Shown: positions 17,969 through 27,051 of the stretch, piece by piece
Numbering within the stretch: the first letter of the stretch is position 1
Layout: each line of letters opens with the position of its first letter
DNA from: Pseudomonas sp.
GTDB taxonomy: Bacteria > Pseudomonadota > Gammaproteobacteria > Pseudomonadales > Pseudomonadaceae
Length of the DNA: 64,000 nt
Reading direction: 5' to 3'
Assembly (NCBI GenBank): GCA_030603065.1
Contig: JAUVYN010000008.1
Coordinates: forward strand, 1-64,000
Program-made: the position numbers and the translations under genes
The notes under the pieces: generated by a model
Told to the model about the DNA's origin: nothing
Databases searched by the model: none
Seen by the model: the letters and a program-made list of their open reading frames with translations, nothing else

Positions 17969-18853
17969 TCAGTCCGCGGCGGCGGACGCTGCAGGCTCAT
18001 CGGGAGGGCGTCGGACGGAAAAGTCCCTGGCGCTGAGAACTTCACTGAGAATGCTCTGCTCCAGTTGGCTGCGTTGCCCCGGTCGGGTGGCGACGCGGAC
18101 CAGTAGCTGAATCTCCCCGGGCGTCGGTACCTGGATGGTCACCCGCGGGTCCACGGAGGGTACCGTCAGGCCGCGCTTCGAACCAAGCCGAGACATATAG
18201 CGTCTGGCCTGCTCAAGGTAGGGTGCGCAGTGGCGCACGGCAGACTCGAGAAGCAACTGCTGCGCCGCTGGCCAGTCATCTTCACGCTTGAACGGCACAC
18301 TGAACACGTGGAATTCGAAATCATCAGCGAAACTTTCGTTTATCACCGGCTCCGAGACGAACAGGGCATTTGGAATTACGATAATCCGCCCTGTACGCTG
18401 GTGATGAAGCTTGCCCGGGCCCACTTCGAGGATGGTTGTGGCCAACAGGCTCTGGTCGATCACATCACCCCGAAAGTCCTTGACCTGAATCCGGTCGCCA
18501 AGCTTGAACGAGCCTGATCCGCTTTTCAGTAGCGAGCCCGTGAAGCAGAGGATCAGCTCCTTTGTCGCCACTACGAAGGCAACTGCGATAGCCACTATCG
18601 AAAGTGCCAGGGTGCGCAATTCCTCGCCCCAGATCAGCACCAGGCCGAGGAGCAGCAAAAGCAGGAAACCGTTGCGCGAGTTGACCAGCCATTTACCGCG
18701 CAGTTCGGGGGACTGCACGTGCCGACGGATGAAGCGCGCGCTCAGTCCGCGCAGCAGAAAGACCGTGATCAGCAGAATGAGTGAGCTGATCAGCAGGCCG
18801 ATGACTGAATCGGAGAGGACGACTCCCGCAAGAAAAGCCTGAATCTCTGACAT
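17969..18853 (-). CDS. MscS-like mechanosensitive channel, small form
   Basis: The 294-residue protein has three or four N-terminal hydrophobic segments (about 18-110), then the MscS beta domain with SGSFKLGDRIQVKDFRGDVIDQSLLATTI and IVIPNALFVSEPVINES, and a C-terminal alpha/beta part. The pore helix is less Gly/Ala-regular than in the paralogue at 8675 (AIAVAFVVATKELILCFTGSLL), so gating may differ. It appears monocistronic. The flanking 110-bp gap towards the EAL gene contains an inverted repeat. Confidence 0.85.
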   Translation of the reverse strand: MSEIQAFLAGVVLSDSVIGLLISSLILLITVFLLRGLSARFIRRHVQSPELRGKWLVNSRNGFLLLLLLGLVLIWGEELRTLALSIVAIAVAFVVATKELILCFTGSLLKSGSGSFKLGDRIQVKDFRGDVIDQSLLATTILEVGPGKLHHQRTGRIIVIPNALFVSEPVINESFADDFEFHVFSVPFKREDDWPAAQQLLLESAVRHCAPYLEQARRYMSRLGSKRGLTVPSVDPRVTIQVPTPGEIQLLVRVATRPGQRSQLEQSILSEVLSARDFSVRRPPDEPAASAAAD

Positions 18854-18882
18854 TCCCGAAGCTACCGGCGATGATTGATGGT

Positions 18883-18937
18883 CCGGCCGCAGCCGGGAGG
18901 CAAAAGCGTAAGCCTACCACTTTCCGACTGCGGCCGG
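18883..18937. repeat. GC-rich inverted repeat between the MscS-like and EAL genes
   Basis: CCGGCCGCAG (18883-18892) and CTGCGGCCGG (18928-18937) form a perfect 10-bp inverted repeat with a 35-base interval. A second GGGGCC-rich palindromic stretch follows. It lies downstream of the EAL gene on the minus strand and could stabilise or end its transcript, but there is no T-run, so it is listed as a repeat. Confidence 0.5.
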
Positions 18938-18964
18938 CTCGCGGGGCCGGCCTCGCGGCGCGCC

Positions 18965-20182
18965 TTACGGTCCCCAGCGGGTCGTGTCGAGGCATTCGTC
19001 GAGTGCTGCGGGCCGCCCGAGCAGATAACCCTGTGCCTTGCTGACTTTCAGTTCCCGCAGTACCGCAAGTTCGGACTCGGTTTCCACGCCTTCTGCGACC
19101 ACCTTGCTGCCGATTTCCTCGGCGAAGCGGATCAACGCGGCGGCCAGCGCGCGGCTGGGTTTGTCCAGGTCGATCTTTTGGATCAGGCTGGCGTCGAGCT
19201 TGATGATGTCCGGGTTGAGTTTGAGAATGTGTCGGAAACTGGCGAAGCCCGCACCTGCATCGTCGACAGCCAGCTTAAGCCCGCGGCGGCGCAGTCCGGC
19301 CAGATGACGTGCTATATCTGCATAGTCCGAGACCGAGGTGTGCTCAGTAACCTCCAGAACGATTCGATTCAGATCATGTCTCTTTAGAACTTCTTCCAGC
19401 CGACCACCGATGATCGTTTCTGGCGACAGGTTGATGGAGATGTAGCTGTCTGCCGGGAAGGCTGCCAGTCCTTCCAGTGCCCTGGCGACCAGCATGAGTT
19501 CCAGTTCTTCGCCGAGGCCGGCCTGGTGGGCCTCGAAAAACCACTTGTCCGGGGAGCGTTTTGGTTGCGGGTGGAACAGGGCCAGCGCTTCATGGCCGAC
19601 CAGACGATTCAGCGCGACGTTGATGATCGGCTGATAGAGAATGCTGAATTGCTGCTCGGCAAGGACTTTCTGCACCCGCTCACGCGCGCAACGACGGAAT
19701 TGTTCCTGGGCGCTCCGCCGCTCCAGCACGCGAGCGGCGAAGCCGGCGAAGAGACGCAATGCCGACAGGTCGCGTTGGTTGAGCGTCTCGTCAGGATGCT
19801 GGCTGAAACAGCAGAAGGTGCCGTACACCTCCCCCCCACTGAATCGGATCGGTACGCTGAGGTGAGCGCCCACTGGCAATTCGTGGGTTGCCGCCAGATG
19901 CTGGACGGTTGGCTCCCGCCTGGCGTCATAGATCAGTTCGGGTAGCTTGCCATCGACGACCAACTGACAGTAGCTGGCGTTCAACGGGTCCCACTGTCCC
20001 ACCTGTACCGGGCTGAAGCTACGGTCGCTGTCCACGTAGCGAAAGACGCGCCGGCCCTCGTTGAACTCCGACACGAAAGCCACCTGCATACCCAGTACCC
20101 GGCGTACCGCCTGCAGCATCTCCTGGATCAGCTCGTCTACCGACAAGTCGCCGCCAGGCAGCGTGATGATTGGAATTTCCAT
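18965..20182 (-). CDS. GAF-EAL cyclic-di-GMP phosphodiesterase
   Basis: The 405-residue soluble protein has an N-terminal GAF sensor domain (about 10-160; SYCQLVVDGKLPELIYDAR and GAHLSVPIRF are typical) and a C-terminal EAL domain (about 165-400). The catalytic set is complete: Glu in GHEALALF, Asn in SINLSPET, Glu in VLEVTEH, the Asp pair in AVDDAGAGF, Lys in IIKLDASLI, Glu in VVAEGVETE and Gln in AQGYLLGRP. It should therefore hydrolyse c-di-GMP under control of a signal sensed by GAF. It has no membrane segment or GGDEF domain. The neighbouring lipoprotein pseudogene ends 38 bp upstream. Confidence 0.93.
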   Translation of the reverse strand: MEIPIITLPGGDLSVDELIQEMLQAVRRVLGMQVAFVSEFNEGRRVFRYVDSDRSFSPVQVGQWDPLNASYCQLVVDGKLPELIYDARREPTVQHLAATHELPVGAHLSVPIRFSGGEVYGTFCCFSQHPDETLNQRDLSALRLFAGFAARVLERRSAQEQFRRCARERVQKVLAEQQFSILYQPIINVALNRLVGHEALALFHPQPKRSPDKWFFEAHQAGLGEELELMLVARALEGLAAFPADSYISINLSPETIIGGRLEEVLKRHDLNRIVLEVTEHTSVSDYADIARHLAGLRRRGLKLAVDDAGAGFASFRHILKLNPDIIKLDASLIQKIDLDKPSRALAAALIRFAEEIGSKVVAEGVETESELAVLRELKVSKAQGYLLGRPAALDECLDTTRWGP

Positions 20183-20220
20183 TCTTGTTATCTCCTGACA
20201 GCCTGGTGGTCAGGGCCGGA

Positions 20221-20827
20221 TCACTCGAGAACCCCTCCGCCTTCGAGTCGCCAGCGACCCAGAGCAGGATTGCCCTGCACGTCTACGTCCAGGCTGCGTA
20301 GCCAGTCCGCGACCATATGGTTTGAATTGTAGCCCAGGGTATAGGGACGGGGATGTGGGATGAAGGAAAGCTGACGCGCCTCACTGAACCAGGGTTCGTG
20401 GTCGCTTTGCTCGAATTTTGCATCCAGGAAGCGAATCAGTGCGTCGACCTTGTGACGGAACGTCGAATCGATAGATGTTTTCGATGCCGATTCCAATCTG
20501 TGCGGCGAGCGGGCGGCCCGGTTCCTCCGGCCCCAGGCGCTGCCGCCCCAGGCCAGCCTGGCTATTGCGTAGCAGTGCGCGACCTCCGGAGATGACACCT
20601 GTGTCCTCTTCGACATACCAGGCCCAGTCGCCGTAGGCGTAGCGGACCCGGGTGGCATCTGACGAGGTCAGTAACAGACTGCTGTGACGACCGTGTTCGA
20701 GAAGCTGTACCGTCCGTGTCTCCGCAGCCCCGGTGGGGCCCTGAAGCGTGGCACTGCAGCCTGCGAGCAGGAGGACCGACCAACCCAGGGCGCACAACCT
20801 TCCGGTCAGGTTCCGCAAAAAGTGCAC
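20221..20827 (-). pseudogene. Lipoprotein gene broken by a frameshift (DUF2459-like)
   Basis: The reading frame starts with GTG at 20827 inside the end of selO and encodes a lipoprotein signal (LLLAGC), then HGRHSSLLLTSSDATRV and YGDWAWYVEED. It keeps good coding character to IENIYRFDV near 20465, after which it becomes a short meaningless tail ending at 20381. The natural continuation, HKVDALIRFLDAKFE to YNSNHMVADWLRS and the stop at 20221, is in the next frame. One extra base (or two missing) near 20455-20470 explains this. An HG-start motif plus a C-terminal NSNHMVADWLR is reminiscent of DUF2459 proteins. It is either a decayed gene or a sequencing error; no homopolymer sits at the break. 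Confidence 0.7.
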
Positions 20828-22287
20828 AGTACCTCCTCGCCTGCAGCCGGGGGCGTGGCATAGCGAGCATCCTCCGGCTCGTAGTCGAAAGGCCTTGCCA
20901 GCCGGTCTGCCAAGCGATGAAAAGGTTGGACGTTACCGCAGTCTACGGCCGCGCGAATCACCTCTTCAACCAGATGATTGCGGGGTATGAACGCCGGGTT
21001 CAGGGCAAGCATCCGGGCCTGGCGTTGCGCTGCATCGGGCGCCGCGATTTCAAGCTGCCGCAGCCAGCGTTCCAGCCATGGGGTGAAGGGCTCGGCGAGC
21101 TCGATCAGGTCGGCTACGCTGTGCCCGAGGGCCGGTCCCGCCAGCTCAGCCAGTCGACGGAAAGTCAGGGTGTGGTCGCTACGCTGGGTCGTCATCAGCT
21201 TCAGCAGGTCGTCTACCAGCTCGCGGGCTGCTTGGTCAGCGATCGGGAACCCCAGCTTGGCGGCCATCAGTTCGGCATGCGCGTCCTGATAAAGACCCAC
21301 GTATTCGTCGATGGCGCTTTGGGCAAGGCCTACCGCTGTGTCCTGGTCCTGATCTATCAGCGGCAGCAGGACACGAGCGAGCCAGGCCAGATTCCATTGC
21401 CCTATGCCGGGCTGGTTGGCATAGGCGTAGCGCCCGCCGGTGTCGATCGAACTGTAGACCGTCGCTGGATCGTGCCTGTCCATGAAGGCACAGGGGCCGT
21501 AGTCGATGGTCTCGCCGGAAATGAGCATGTTGTCGGTGTTCATCACGCCGTGGATGAAGCCCAGTTGCATCCACTGGGCAATCAGTCTGGCCTGCCGCCG
21601 GATTACCGCGCGCAGCAGTTCGAGATATGGGCGCTCGGATTCGAGGCATTCGGGATAATGCCTGGCCAGAACGTGGTCGGCCAGTGCGCGAACCGCATCG
21701 GCGTCGCCCTGGCCAGCGAAGAACTGGAAGGTGCCAATACGAATGTGGCTACTGGCGATACGGGTCAGAATGCCGCCCGGCTGTGGAGTGTCCCGATAAA
21801 CCTGCTCGCCAGTGGTTACCGCAGCCAGCGCTCTGGATGTCGGGACCCCAAGCACTGCCATCGCCTCGGCGATCAGGTATTCGCGCAGTACCGGTCCAAG
21901 AGGCGAGCGGCCGTCCCCGCCGCGCGCATAGGGTGTACGGCCGGCACCCTTGAGCTGAAGGTCGTAACGCTGCCCGTCCAGGCCAATGATCTCGCCGAGC
22001 AAAATCGCACGGCCATCACCCAGACGCGGGTTCCAGCCACCGAACTGGTGGCCAGCATAGGCAGTGGCGATGGGGTCGGAACCCGGCGCCAGACTGTTGC
22101 CGGACAGTACGGCCAGACCCTCGGCGGATTCCAGCCATTCTGCCGACAGGCCCAGTTCGCCGGCCAGCGCATGATTGACGCGAACGAGCGCCGGGGACCT
22201 GACCGGGGTGGGTGCCTGCCTGCTGTAGAAAGCGGCGGGCAGTCGTGAATAGCTGTTGTCGAACCGTGGGCTGGCGTTACGCGACAT
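20806..22287 (-). CDS. selO: SelO/YdiU protein AMPylase (pseudokinase fold)
   Basis: The 493-residue protein matches SelO throughout: FDNSYSRLPAAFY at the start, AYAGHQFGGWNPRLGDGRAILLGE, LQLKGAGRTPYARGGDGRS, HGVMNTDNMLISG and IDYGPCAFMD, and a C-terminal CTFCGT. SelO transfers AMP from ATP to hydroxyl side chains of target proteins, is linked to redox stress, and has a C-terminal Cys pair (one is Sec in animals). Its end overlaps the GTG start of the broken lipoprotein gene by 22 bp. Confidence 0.95.
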   Translation of the reverse strand: MSRNASPRFDNSYSRLPAAFYSRQAPTPVRSPALVRVNHALAGELGLSAEWLESAEGLAVLSGNSLAPGSDPIATAYAGHQFGGWNPRLGDGRAILLGEIIGLDGQRYDLQLKGAGRTPYARGGDGRSPLGPVLREYLIAEAMAVLGVPTSRALAAVTTGEQVYRDTPQPGGILTRIASSHIRIGTFQFFAGQGDADAVRALADHVLARHYPECLESERPYLELLRAVIRRQARLIAQWMQLGFIHGVMNTDNMLISGETIDYGPCAFMDRHDPATVYSSIDTGGRYAYANQPGIGQWNLAWLARVLLPLIDQDQDTAVGLAQSAIDEYVGLYQDAHAELMAAKLGFPIADQAARELVDDLLKLMTTQRSDHTLTFRRLAELAGPALGHSVADLIELAEPFTPWLERWLRQLEIAAPDAAQRQARMLALNPAFIPRNHLVEEVIRAAVDCGNVQPFHRLADRLARPFDYEPEDARYATPPAAGEEVLCTFCGT

Positions 22288-22354
22288 TATTAGGCTCCGA
22301 GCAGGTTAGGATCGCCGGGGAGGGCGACCCTGACGAGAATACCGGAGATTGGTA

Positions 22355-22636
22355 TCAGAGTTGCCCTTCGCAGCGACCGGAGGCACTGATCAGACGCTGA
22401 CGCATTTCTGGATCGACTTCCAGCTGGGTACCCATGGCTTCCAGCTCGGCCTGGCTGAACTCGTCAGCCACCTCATCTGCTGCGCAGCGACAGAAAGCCT
22501 GAGCCTGAGGGCTATCAAGATTGGCCATGCACTGTTCGATGAACTGTTCTTGTGCTCCGTCCGGCCAGGAGGCGGCTGTGGCAGGGAGTGCTACGGCAAG
22601 CGGCAGGGCAAGGATCAACAGACGATGCATTTTCAT
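22355..22636 (-). CDS. Small secreted protein with conserved cysteines
   Basis: The 93-residue precursor has a signal peptide ending near LPATAAS. The mature part is mainly helical with four Cys (EQCMANL, FCRCAADE, GRCEGQ), probably oxidised in the periplasm. AGGAG precedes the ATG at 22636; an upstream in-frame ATG at 22678 would hide the signal peptide and is rejected. No family recognised. Confidence 0.7.
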   Translation of the reverse strand: MKMHRLLILALPLAVALPATAASWPDGAQEQFIEQCMANLDSPQAQAFCRCAADEVADEFSQAELEAMGTQLEVDPEMRQRLISASGRCEGQL

Positions 22637-22721
22637 GGAAAACTCCTGATGAGCGGGCGGCCCACGGACGGGCCGCAACTAAACGTCAGAAAATGCGCAG
22701 GCGCTGGAGTTCCCCCGGGGG

Positions 22722-23216
22722 TCAGCGGAGCTTCCGCGGAGAGGGCTTGGTGGCTATGGGAATATCGAGTTCGACGATCCGGGCGCTGACCCGTGCGCCC
22801 TGAACATGGAGCTCGCCCAAGGCCACGGGCAGCTTGAAGCGCCGCCGCCCGGCGCTACCGGGGTTGACCACCAGCACGCCCTGGCGCCGCTCGACGCCCG
22901 GCTTGTGGGAGTGCCCACAGACCAGCACCTGGGCGTCAAGCTCCTCCAGATCGATTTTCAGCTCGGTCAGGTCATGTATGACCAGCACTTTTACTTCATC
23001 GAAGCTGACCACTGCGCTGTGGGGTAGCGAGTCCGCCCAGTCGCCCCGGTCATTGTTACCACGTACCACGGTCAGGGGCGCAATCCGTGCGACGGCGTCC
23101 AGCGTCGCGGCGTTGGCTATATCACCAGCGTGGATGATGTGGTCGCAGCCCTCCAGGAACTTGCGCGCCTCGGGACGGAGCAGATCGTGGGTGTCCGAGA
23201 TCAGGCCGATGCGCAT
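22722..23216 (-). CDS. YfcE/MJ0936-type metallophosphoesterase
   Basis: The 164-residue protein has all calcineurin-like metal motifs: SDTHD at 7-11, HAGDIAN at 29-35, RGNNDRG at 52-58, the His in VIHDL and GHSHKPG near residue 100. Small members hydrolyse phosphodiesters with Mn2+; the natural substrate is unknown. Size and compact form fit the YfcE class. It lies on the same strand as the UMF1-type transporter gene, with a 25-bp gap, so it is probably in one operon with it and the antiporter. Confidence 0.9.
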   Translation of the reverse strand: MRIGLISDTHDLLRPEARKFLEGCDHIIHAGDIANAATLDAVARIAPLTVVRGNNDRGDWADSLPHSAVVSFDEVKVLVIHDLTELKIDLEELDAQVLVCGHSHKPGVERRQGVLVVNPGSAGRRRFKLPVALGELHVQGARVSARIVELDIPIATKPSPRKLR

Positions 23217-23241
23217 GGTGGGCTCCTTGTTCAGTCTGGAT

Positions 23242-24594
23242 TCATTCTCTGCCCGTCCGGGTCGGCTCGGCCTCCTGCCAGGCTTCAGCAGCTTCGGCGC
23301 CGCGCGCCTCGTTTACCGGCAGCACCGTGATGATGGCGATCACGAAGAGTACCATGCAGAAGACGATGGCATCGGCCAGGCCGAATGCCAGTTGGACCAG
23401 ACCCAGACCGAGAATGCCAAACACTGCCGCCAGCTTCGAAGAGGTGCCCCACAGGCCGAAGAATTCGGCGGACTTGCCTAACGGCGTCAGCACGCCGACC
23501 AGGGCCCTTCCGGCAGACTGGGACGAGCCCAGACTGAGCCCTGCCAGGCCCCCGGCGAACAGGAAGATGTACTGAGCCTGCAGCTCGGCCCCCGTGAGCG
23601 CGTTCAGCACGCGGGTGAGCGCGGGTGTCTGCCAGATGGCCAGGATCGCGGCCAGCCAGAGTGCCAGGGTAATCAGATAGGTGGCACGGGCGCCCAGGCG
23701 ACTCTGCAGGGCACCGAAGGCGAAGGCGCCGAAGGCTGCAGTCAGTTGCACGGTGATGAACATGTAGACCCGCACCGATTCGCTCCAGCCGATCACCTGT
23801 GCGCCGTATATGAAGGAGAAGGCGATGATGATGTAAATGCCCGCCATGGCGAAGAAGATCGAGACAAGCAGGGCGCGCAGATCACGAAAGTGGCGGGTTT
23901 CGTGTAGTGTCGTGCTCAGTCGTCCCAGGCCGATGCGAAGCAGCGTCTGCCCTGCCGGAACGGCTCTGGGAACCCCCCGTTCACGCACCCAGAGAAAGGT
24001 GGGAATCGCCGCGAGCAGGAAGAAACCGGCGGCGAAAGGGCCGACCCAGCGGATGGTGTCGTAGTTCTCGAAGCTCACCTCGCCGAGAAAAAACAGCGTG
24101 AAGGCGGTGGCTATCAGGCCCCCGATGTAACCCACGCCCCAGCCCAGGCCGGAGATCCAGCCGAGCGCCTTGCGCGGCCCCAGGTCGGGGAGGAAACTGG
24201 CGATGAAGCCTTCGCCGATGGAGTAGGCGAAGTTGGACAGGATGATCAGAACCATCGCCGGCACTATCCACCCCGGTTCGACGAAGTACAGCAATGCCGT
24301 GGTGATCACTGTCAGCAGATAGCTGATGAACAGGAAGCGCTTGCGACTGGCGGAGTAGTCCATCACTGCGCCGCACACCGGATTCGATACCACCACCATC
24401 AGGTAGCTGACCGCCAACGCGACGCTCCAGAGAAGGTTGCCCAGTCGGTAGTCCGGCGCGTCGCCGACGATGATTCGGGTGAACAGGTCGCCGAAGATCA
24501 CCGTGATGATCAGCAGCGTATACCCCTGGTTGGCGAAATCGAACATGGCCCAGCCGAAGATCTCGCGCTTCGGGGCAAGCGGGGTGTTCTGCAT
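23242..24594 (-). CDS. MFS transporter, UMF1/Atg22-like
   Basis: The roughly 450-residue permease has about twelve membrane helices, starting with IFGWAMFDFANQGY, which is typical of the UMF1 (Atg22-like) branch of the major facilitator superfamily. Loop motif NPVCGAVMDYSASRKR corresponds to the helix 2-3 MFS motif. The ATG at 24594 has a GGGAG site at good spacing; an alternative ATG at 24612 overlaps the antiporter stop (ATGA) but has no proper site. Vacuolar relatives export amino acids; the bacterial substrate is unknown. Confidence 0.85.
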   Translation of the reverse strand: MQNTPLAPKREIFGWAMFDFANQGYTLLIITVIFGDLFTRIIVGDAPDYRLGNLLWSVALAVSYLMVVVSNPVCGAVMDYSASRKRFLFISYLLTVITTALLYFVEPGWIVPAMVLIILSNFAYSIGEGFIASFLPDLGPRKALGWISGLGWGVGYIGGLIATAFTLFFLGEVSFENYDTIRWVGPFAAGFFLLAAIPTFLWVRERGVPRAVPAGQTLLRIGLGRLSTTLHETRHFRDLRALLVSIFFAMAGIYIIIAFSFIYGAQVIGWSESVRVYMFITVQLTAAFGAFAFGALQSRLGARATYLITLALWLAAILAIWQTPALTRVLNALTGAELQAQYIFLFAGGLAGLSLGSSQSAGRALVGVLTPLGKSAEFFGLWGTSSKLAAVFGILGLGLVQLAFGLADAIVFCMVLFVIAIITVLPVNEARGAEAAEAWQEAEPTRTGRE

Positions 24595-24608
24595 GACTGC
24601 TCCCTGAT

Positions 24609-25850
24609 TCATTCCTGATGGCGCCGTTGGTATGGGCGCACGCTGAGTCCGTGAAGGATGCTGCTGACCAGTATCACTGCCGCCGTGGCGACAAACAAAG
24701 TCCGGGCCAGATCATCATCCAAACCGTGGTTGATTGCATAGCCCAGATAGTAGATCGAGCCGATTCCACGTAGTCCGAACCAGGCCCAGTACAGCCGGTC
24801 ACTGTGGTTGAAAGCGCCAGAAGCGGTCGCCAGCAGCGTCAGTGTCGGGCGGATGACGAGTATGAGCAGCAGCGCGAAGACCAGCAGTGGCCAGCCCAGC
24901 GCAGCGAAATCGTCCCAGCGCAGCAGTGCCCCCAATGCAACCAGCACGCTGACCTTGACCAGCTCGTCGATTGACTCGGTGAAATCGGCGAACAGTTCCA
25001 GCCGATCCCAGTCACGTGCCATCACCTGGCGAAACCCCAGGCCGGCGGTGAACGCGGCAAGAAAGCCGTAGCCACCCAGCGCTTCGACCAGCCCATAGGT
25101 CGCCAGCAGCAGCCCCAGCGGAGTGAAGTGGCGCCACCGTTTGCCGCTGCGCGGCAGCAGTTGCAGATACAGCCGTCCGGTCAGCCGGCCAAGGACCAAC
25201 CCGGCAGGCAGCGCCAGGGCAATCGCGTAAAACAGGTCACGAATGGCCCAGAACAGAATCCATTCCTGCCACTGGCCGGCGTTCCAGGTCAAATACAGCC
25301 CCAGATAGACAAAGGGAAAGGCGAACCCGTCGTTCAGCCCCGACTCGCTGGACAGGCCGAATCGGTGTTCCGCTTCGTCAGCCAGTTCGTGCTCCTCAAG
25401 TGGTCCGGCAAGGATCGGATCAGTAGGGGCAAGCACCGCCCCGAGCAATAATGCAGGCCCCAGCGCCAGGCCCAAAAGCAGGTGTCCGGACAGCGCCACC
25501 GCAGCGATCGTCAAAGGCATTACCAGCAGGATCAGACGCGCCGTCGAACGCCAGGCGTTCCAGCTCAGTGGGCGCCCTATGCGAATTCCGATCACCATCA
25601 GGCTGATGATCACGCCAAGCTCCGCCAGGCGCTCCAGTACCGGCATGGCATCGAGTGGGTCGCCCGGCGCCAGATCGAGGAGGAGTGGACCGGCCAGCAG
25701 ACCCAGCGCCAGGTAAACGAAGGTGGTATTGAGATTGAGTCGGTCCAGAAGCGGCTTGCCGAAGGCGGTCAGCAGCAGGCCAAGCCCGATACCGACCAAC
25801 AGCAGGTCATAACCCTCGAACAGGCGCAGGCCGATTCGCAGTTCTTCCAT
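24609..25850 (-). CDS. CPA1-type Na+/H+ (or K+/H+) antiporter
   Basis: The 413-residue membrane protein has about twelve hydrophobic segments. Diagnostic pieces are LGAVLAPTDPILAG (the CPA1 TDP motif), LSSESGLNDGFAFPFVYLGL (the ND ion-binding pair) and a late FGLRGIGSIYYL. It should exchange monovalent cations for protons at the inner membrane, which fits a halotolerant host. It has no C-terminal TrkA-type regulatory domain. The ATG at 25850 is chosen because the preceding frame (to 25892) adds a Pro-rich non-conserved stretch. Confidence 0.88.
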   Translation of the reverse strand: MEELRIGLRLFEGYDLLLVGIGLGLLLTAFGKPLLDRLNLNTTFVYLALGLLAGPLLLDLAPGDPLDAMPVLERLAELGVIISLMVIGIRIGRPLSWNAWRSTARLILLVMPLTIAAVALSGHLLLGLALGPALLLGAVLAPTDPILAGPLEEHELADEAEHRFGLSSESGLNDGFAFPFVYLGLYLTWNAGQWQEWILFWAIRDLFYAIALALPAGLVLGRLTGRLYLQLLPRSGKRWRHFTPLGLLLATYGLVEALGGYGFLAAFTAGLGFRQVMARDWDRLELFADFTESIDELVKVSVLVALGALLRWDDFAALGWPLLVFALLLILVIRPTLTLLATASGAFNHSDRLYWAWFGLRGIGSIYYLGYAINHGLDDDLARTLFVATAAVILVSSILHGLSVRPYQRRHQE

Positions 25851-25939
25851 AGCAGCAGGCGGCCCTTGGCAGTTGACGGACGGAACAGGCACCGTTCCTC
25901 TGAGCTTATGCTGCCGTGGGAGTTCCTAGGCTGTTCGGG

Positions 25940-26260
25940 TCAACCTCGTTGCGGGGCTGGCCGGACGACCCACTCGGGGTCTTCGAACTCGCCCAGTGGG
26001 CGTATCTCGCAAAAGGGCGCAGCGCTGCGAATGATCTCGGCTACCCTGTCGTCGTGGCGGGATTCGGCCGCGTCACGGCTCGCCTTGCTGTCCCAATGGG
26101 CGATCGCGATGAGGGTTCGCGAGTCACCAATCTTGCGATGCAGTTCGGTGCCCAGCGCACCGGGTGCACGCTGGATCAGCTCGCTCGCGCGGACCCAGGC
26201 ATCAGCGTAGTCCTCTGCCCGATAACCCTCCTTGATGTGAACTTCGAAGATGTATTTCAT
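25940..26260 (-). CDS. ABM/EthD-like ferredoxin-fold small protein
   Basis: The 106-residue protein with start MKYIFEVHIKEGY has a strong GGAGG site at 26265-26269, which decides the start. The pattern of a beta strand, EDYADAWVRASELIQ helix, GALGTELHRK, and TLIAIAHWDSKASRDAA is typical of dimeric alpha/beta (antibiotic biosynthesis monooxygenase-like) proteins. No catalytic function can be assigned; many members act in stress or catabolism. Divergent from the FrnE gene. Confidence 0.7.
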   Translation of the reverse strand: MKYIFEVHIKEGYRAEDYADAWVRASELIQRAPGALGTELHRKIGDSRTLIAIAHWDSKASRDAAESRHDDRVAEIIRSAAPFCEIRPLGEFEDPEWVVRPAPQRG

Positions 26261-26403
26261 TGAAACCTCCCGTTTGGCATGAGCGTAGGGCCCGCGGCTG
26301 TTCAGCAGAGGGCGACTCGGGCGGCAAGTTCCGCGACAATCCGGCTTGTGCTGTTCTGCCAAGGGTATAGGCTATGCCCATTCCAAGCCAACGGGAGCCA
26401 ATC

Positions 26404-27051
26404 ATGCAACACATTCGGATCGATATCGTTTCCGACATCGCCTGCCCCTGGTGCGCCATCGGCTACGCCCGCCTCGAGCAGGCACTGCAGCAGCTCGAGG
26501 GCGAGCTTCAGGCCGACGTGCAGTGGCGCGCCTTCGAGCTCAACCCTGACCCGGCGGCGCCGAAGCTGCCGATTCTCGAAGCACTCAGCCGCAAGTATGG
26601 CCGCAGTCCTGCTGAAATGGAGGTGGCGCAGCGCAACATGATGAAGATCGCCGAAGGTCTGGGGCTGGACTTTTCCCGTATGCAGGAGCGCTATACCGCC
26701 AACACCTTCGATGCGCATCGACTGGTCAAGTGGGCCGCTGCTCAGGGGCGAGCGACCTCCATGAAGATGGCCTGTTTCGATGCCTATTTTGGTAAGGCTG
26801 CCGACGTCTCCGACCCAGAGGTTCTGCTCGACTGCGTTGCTGCAGCCGGGCTTGACGTGGAGCAGGCCCGTCGCGTTCTGACGTCGGATGCCCATGCCAA
26901 CGAGGTTCGCAGTGACCAGGCCCACTACCAGCAAGCGGGGGTTTCCGCGGTGCCGGCGTTCATCCTCGCGCAGCGTTATCTGATTTCCGGGGCGCAGGAG
27001 TCGGCCGCTCTGGTCGACGCCCTGCGCCAGGTGGCGGCGGAGACGCGCTGA
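26404..27051 (+). CDS. FrnE-like DsbA-family oxidoreductase
   Basis: The 215-residue cytoplasmic protein (no signal peptide) has an active-site CPWC at residues 14-17 in DIACPWCAIG, a helical insertion, and the cis-Pro loop GVSAVPAFIL near residue 180. Ending YLISGAQ is typical of FrnE/2-hydroxychromene isomerase relatives. FrnE proteins are cytosolic disulfide oxidoreductases linked to oxidative stress. GGGAG precedes the ATG at 26404. Its TGA overlaps the ATG of the next gene. Confidence 0.9.
   Translation: MQHIRIDIVSDIACPWCAIGYARLEQALQQLEGELQADVQWRAFELNPDPAAPKLPILEALSRKYGRSPAEMEVAQRNMMKIAEGLGLDFSRMQERYTANTFDAHRLVKWAAAQGRATSMKMACFDAYFGKAADVSDPEVLLDCVAAAGLDVEQARRVLTSDAHANEVRSDQAHYQQAGVSAVPAFILAQRYLISGAQESAALVDALRQVAAETR

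Noticed and set aside
20221..20658. Separate 145-codon gene starting at 20658
   Set aside because: Only its second half has coding character. The first half is the wrong frame of the lipoprotein, so it was merged into the frameshifted pseudogene.
20716..22248. 510-codon open frame opposite selO
   Set aside because: Shadow of selO; low-complexity Gln/Gly-rich translation without domains.
22657..22676. GCGGCCC/GGGCCGC hairpin between the metallophosphoesterase and the small secreted protein genes
   Set aside because: No T-run follows on the minus strand, so terminator function is not supported.
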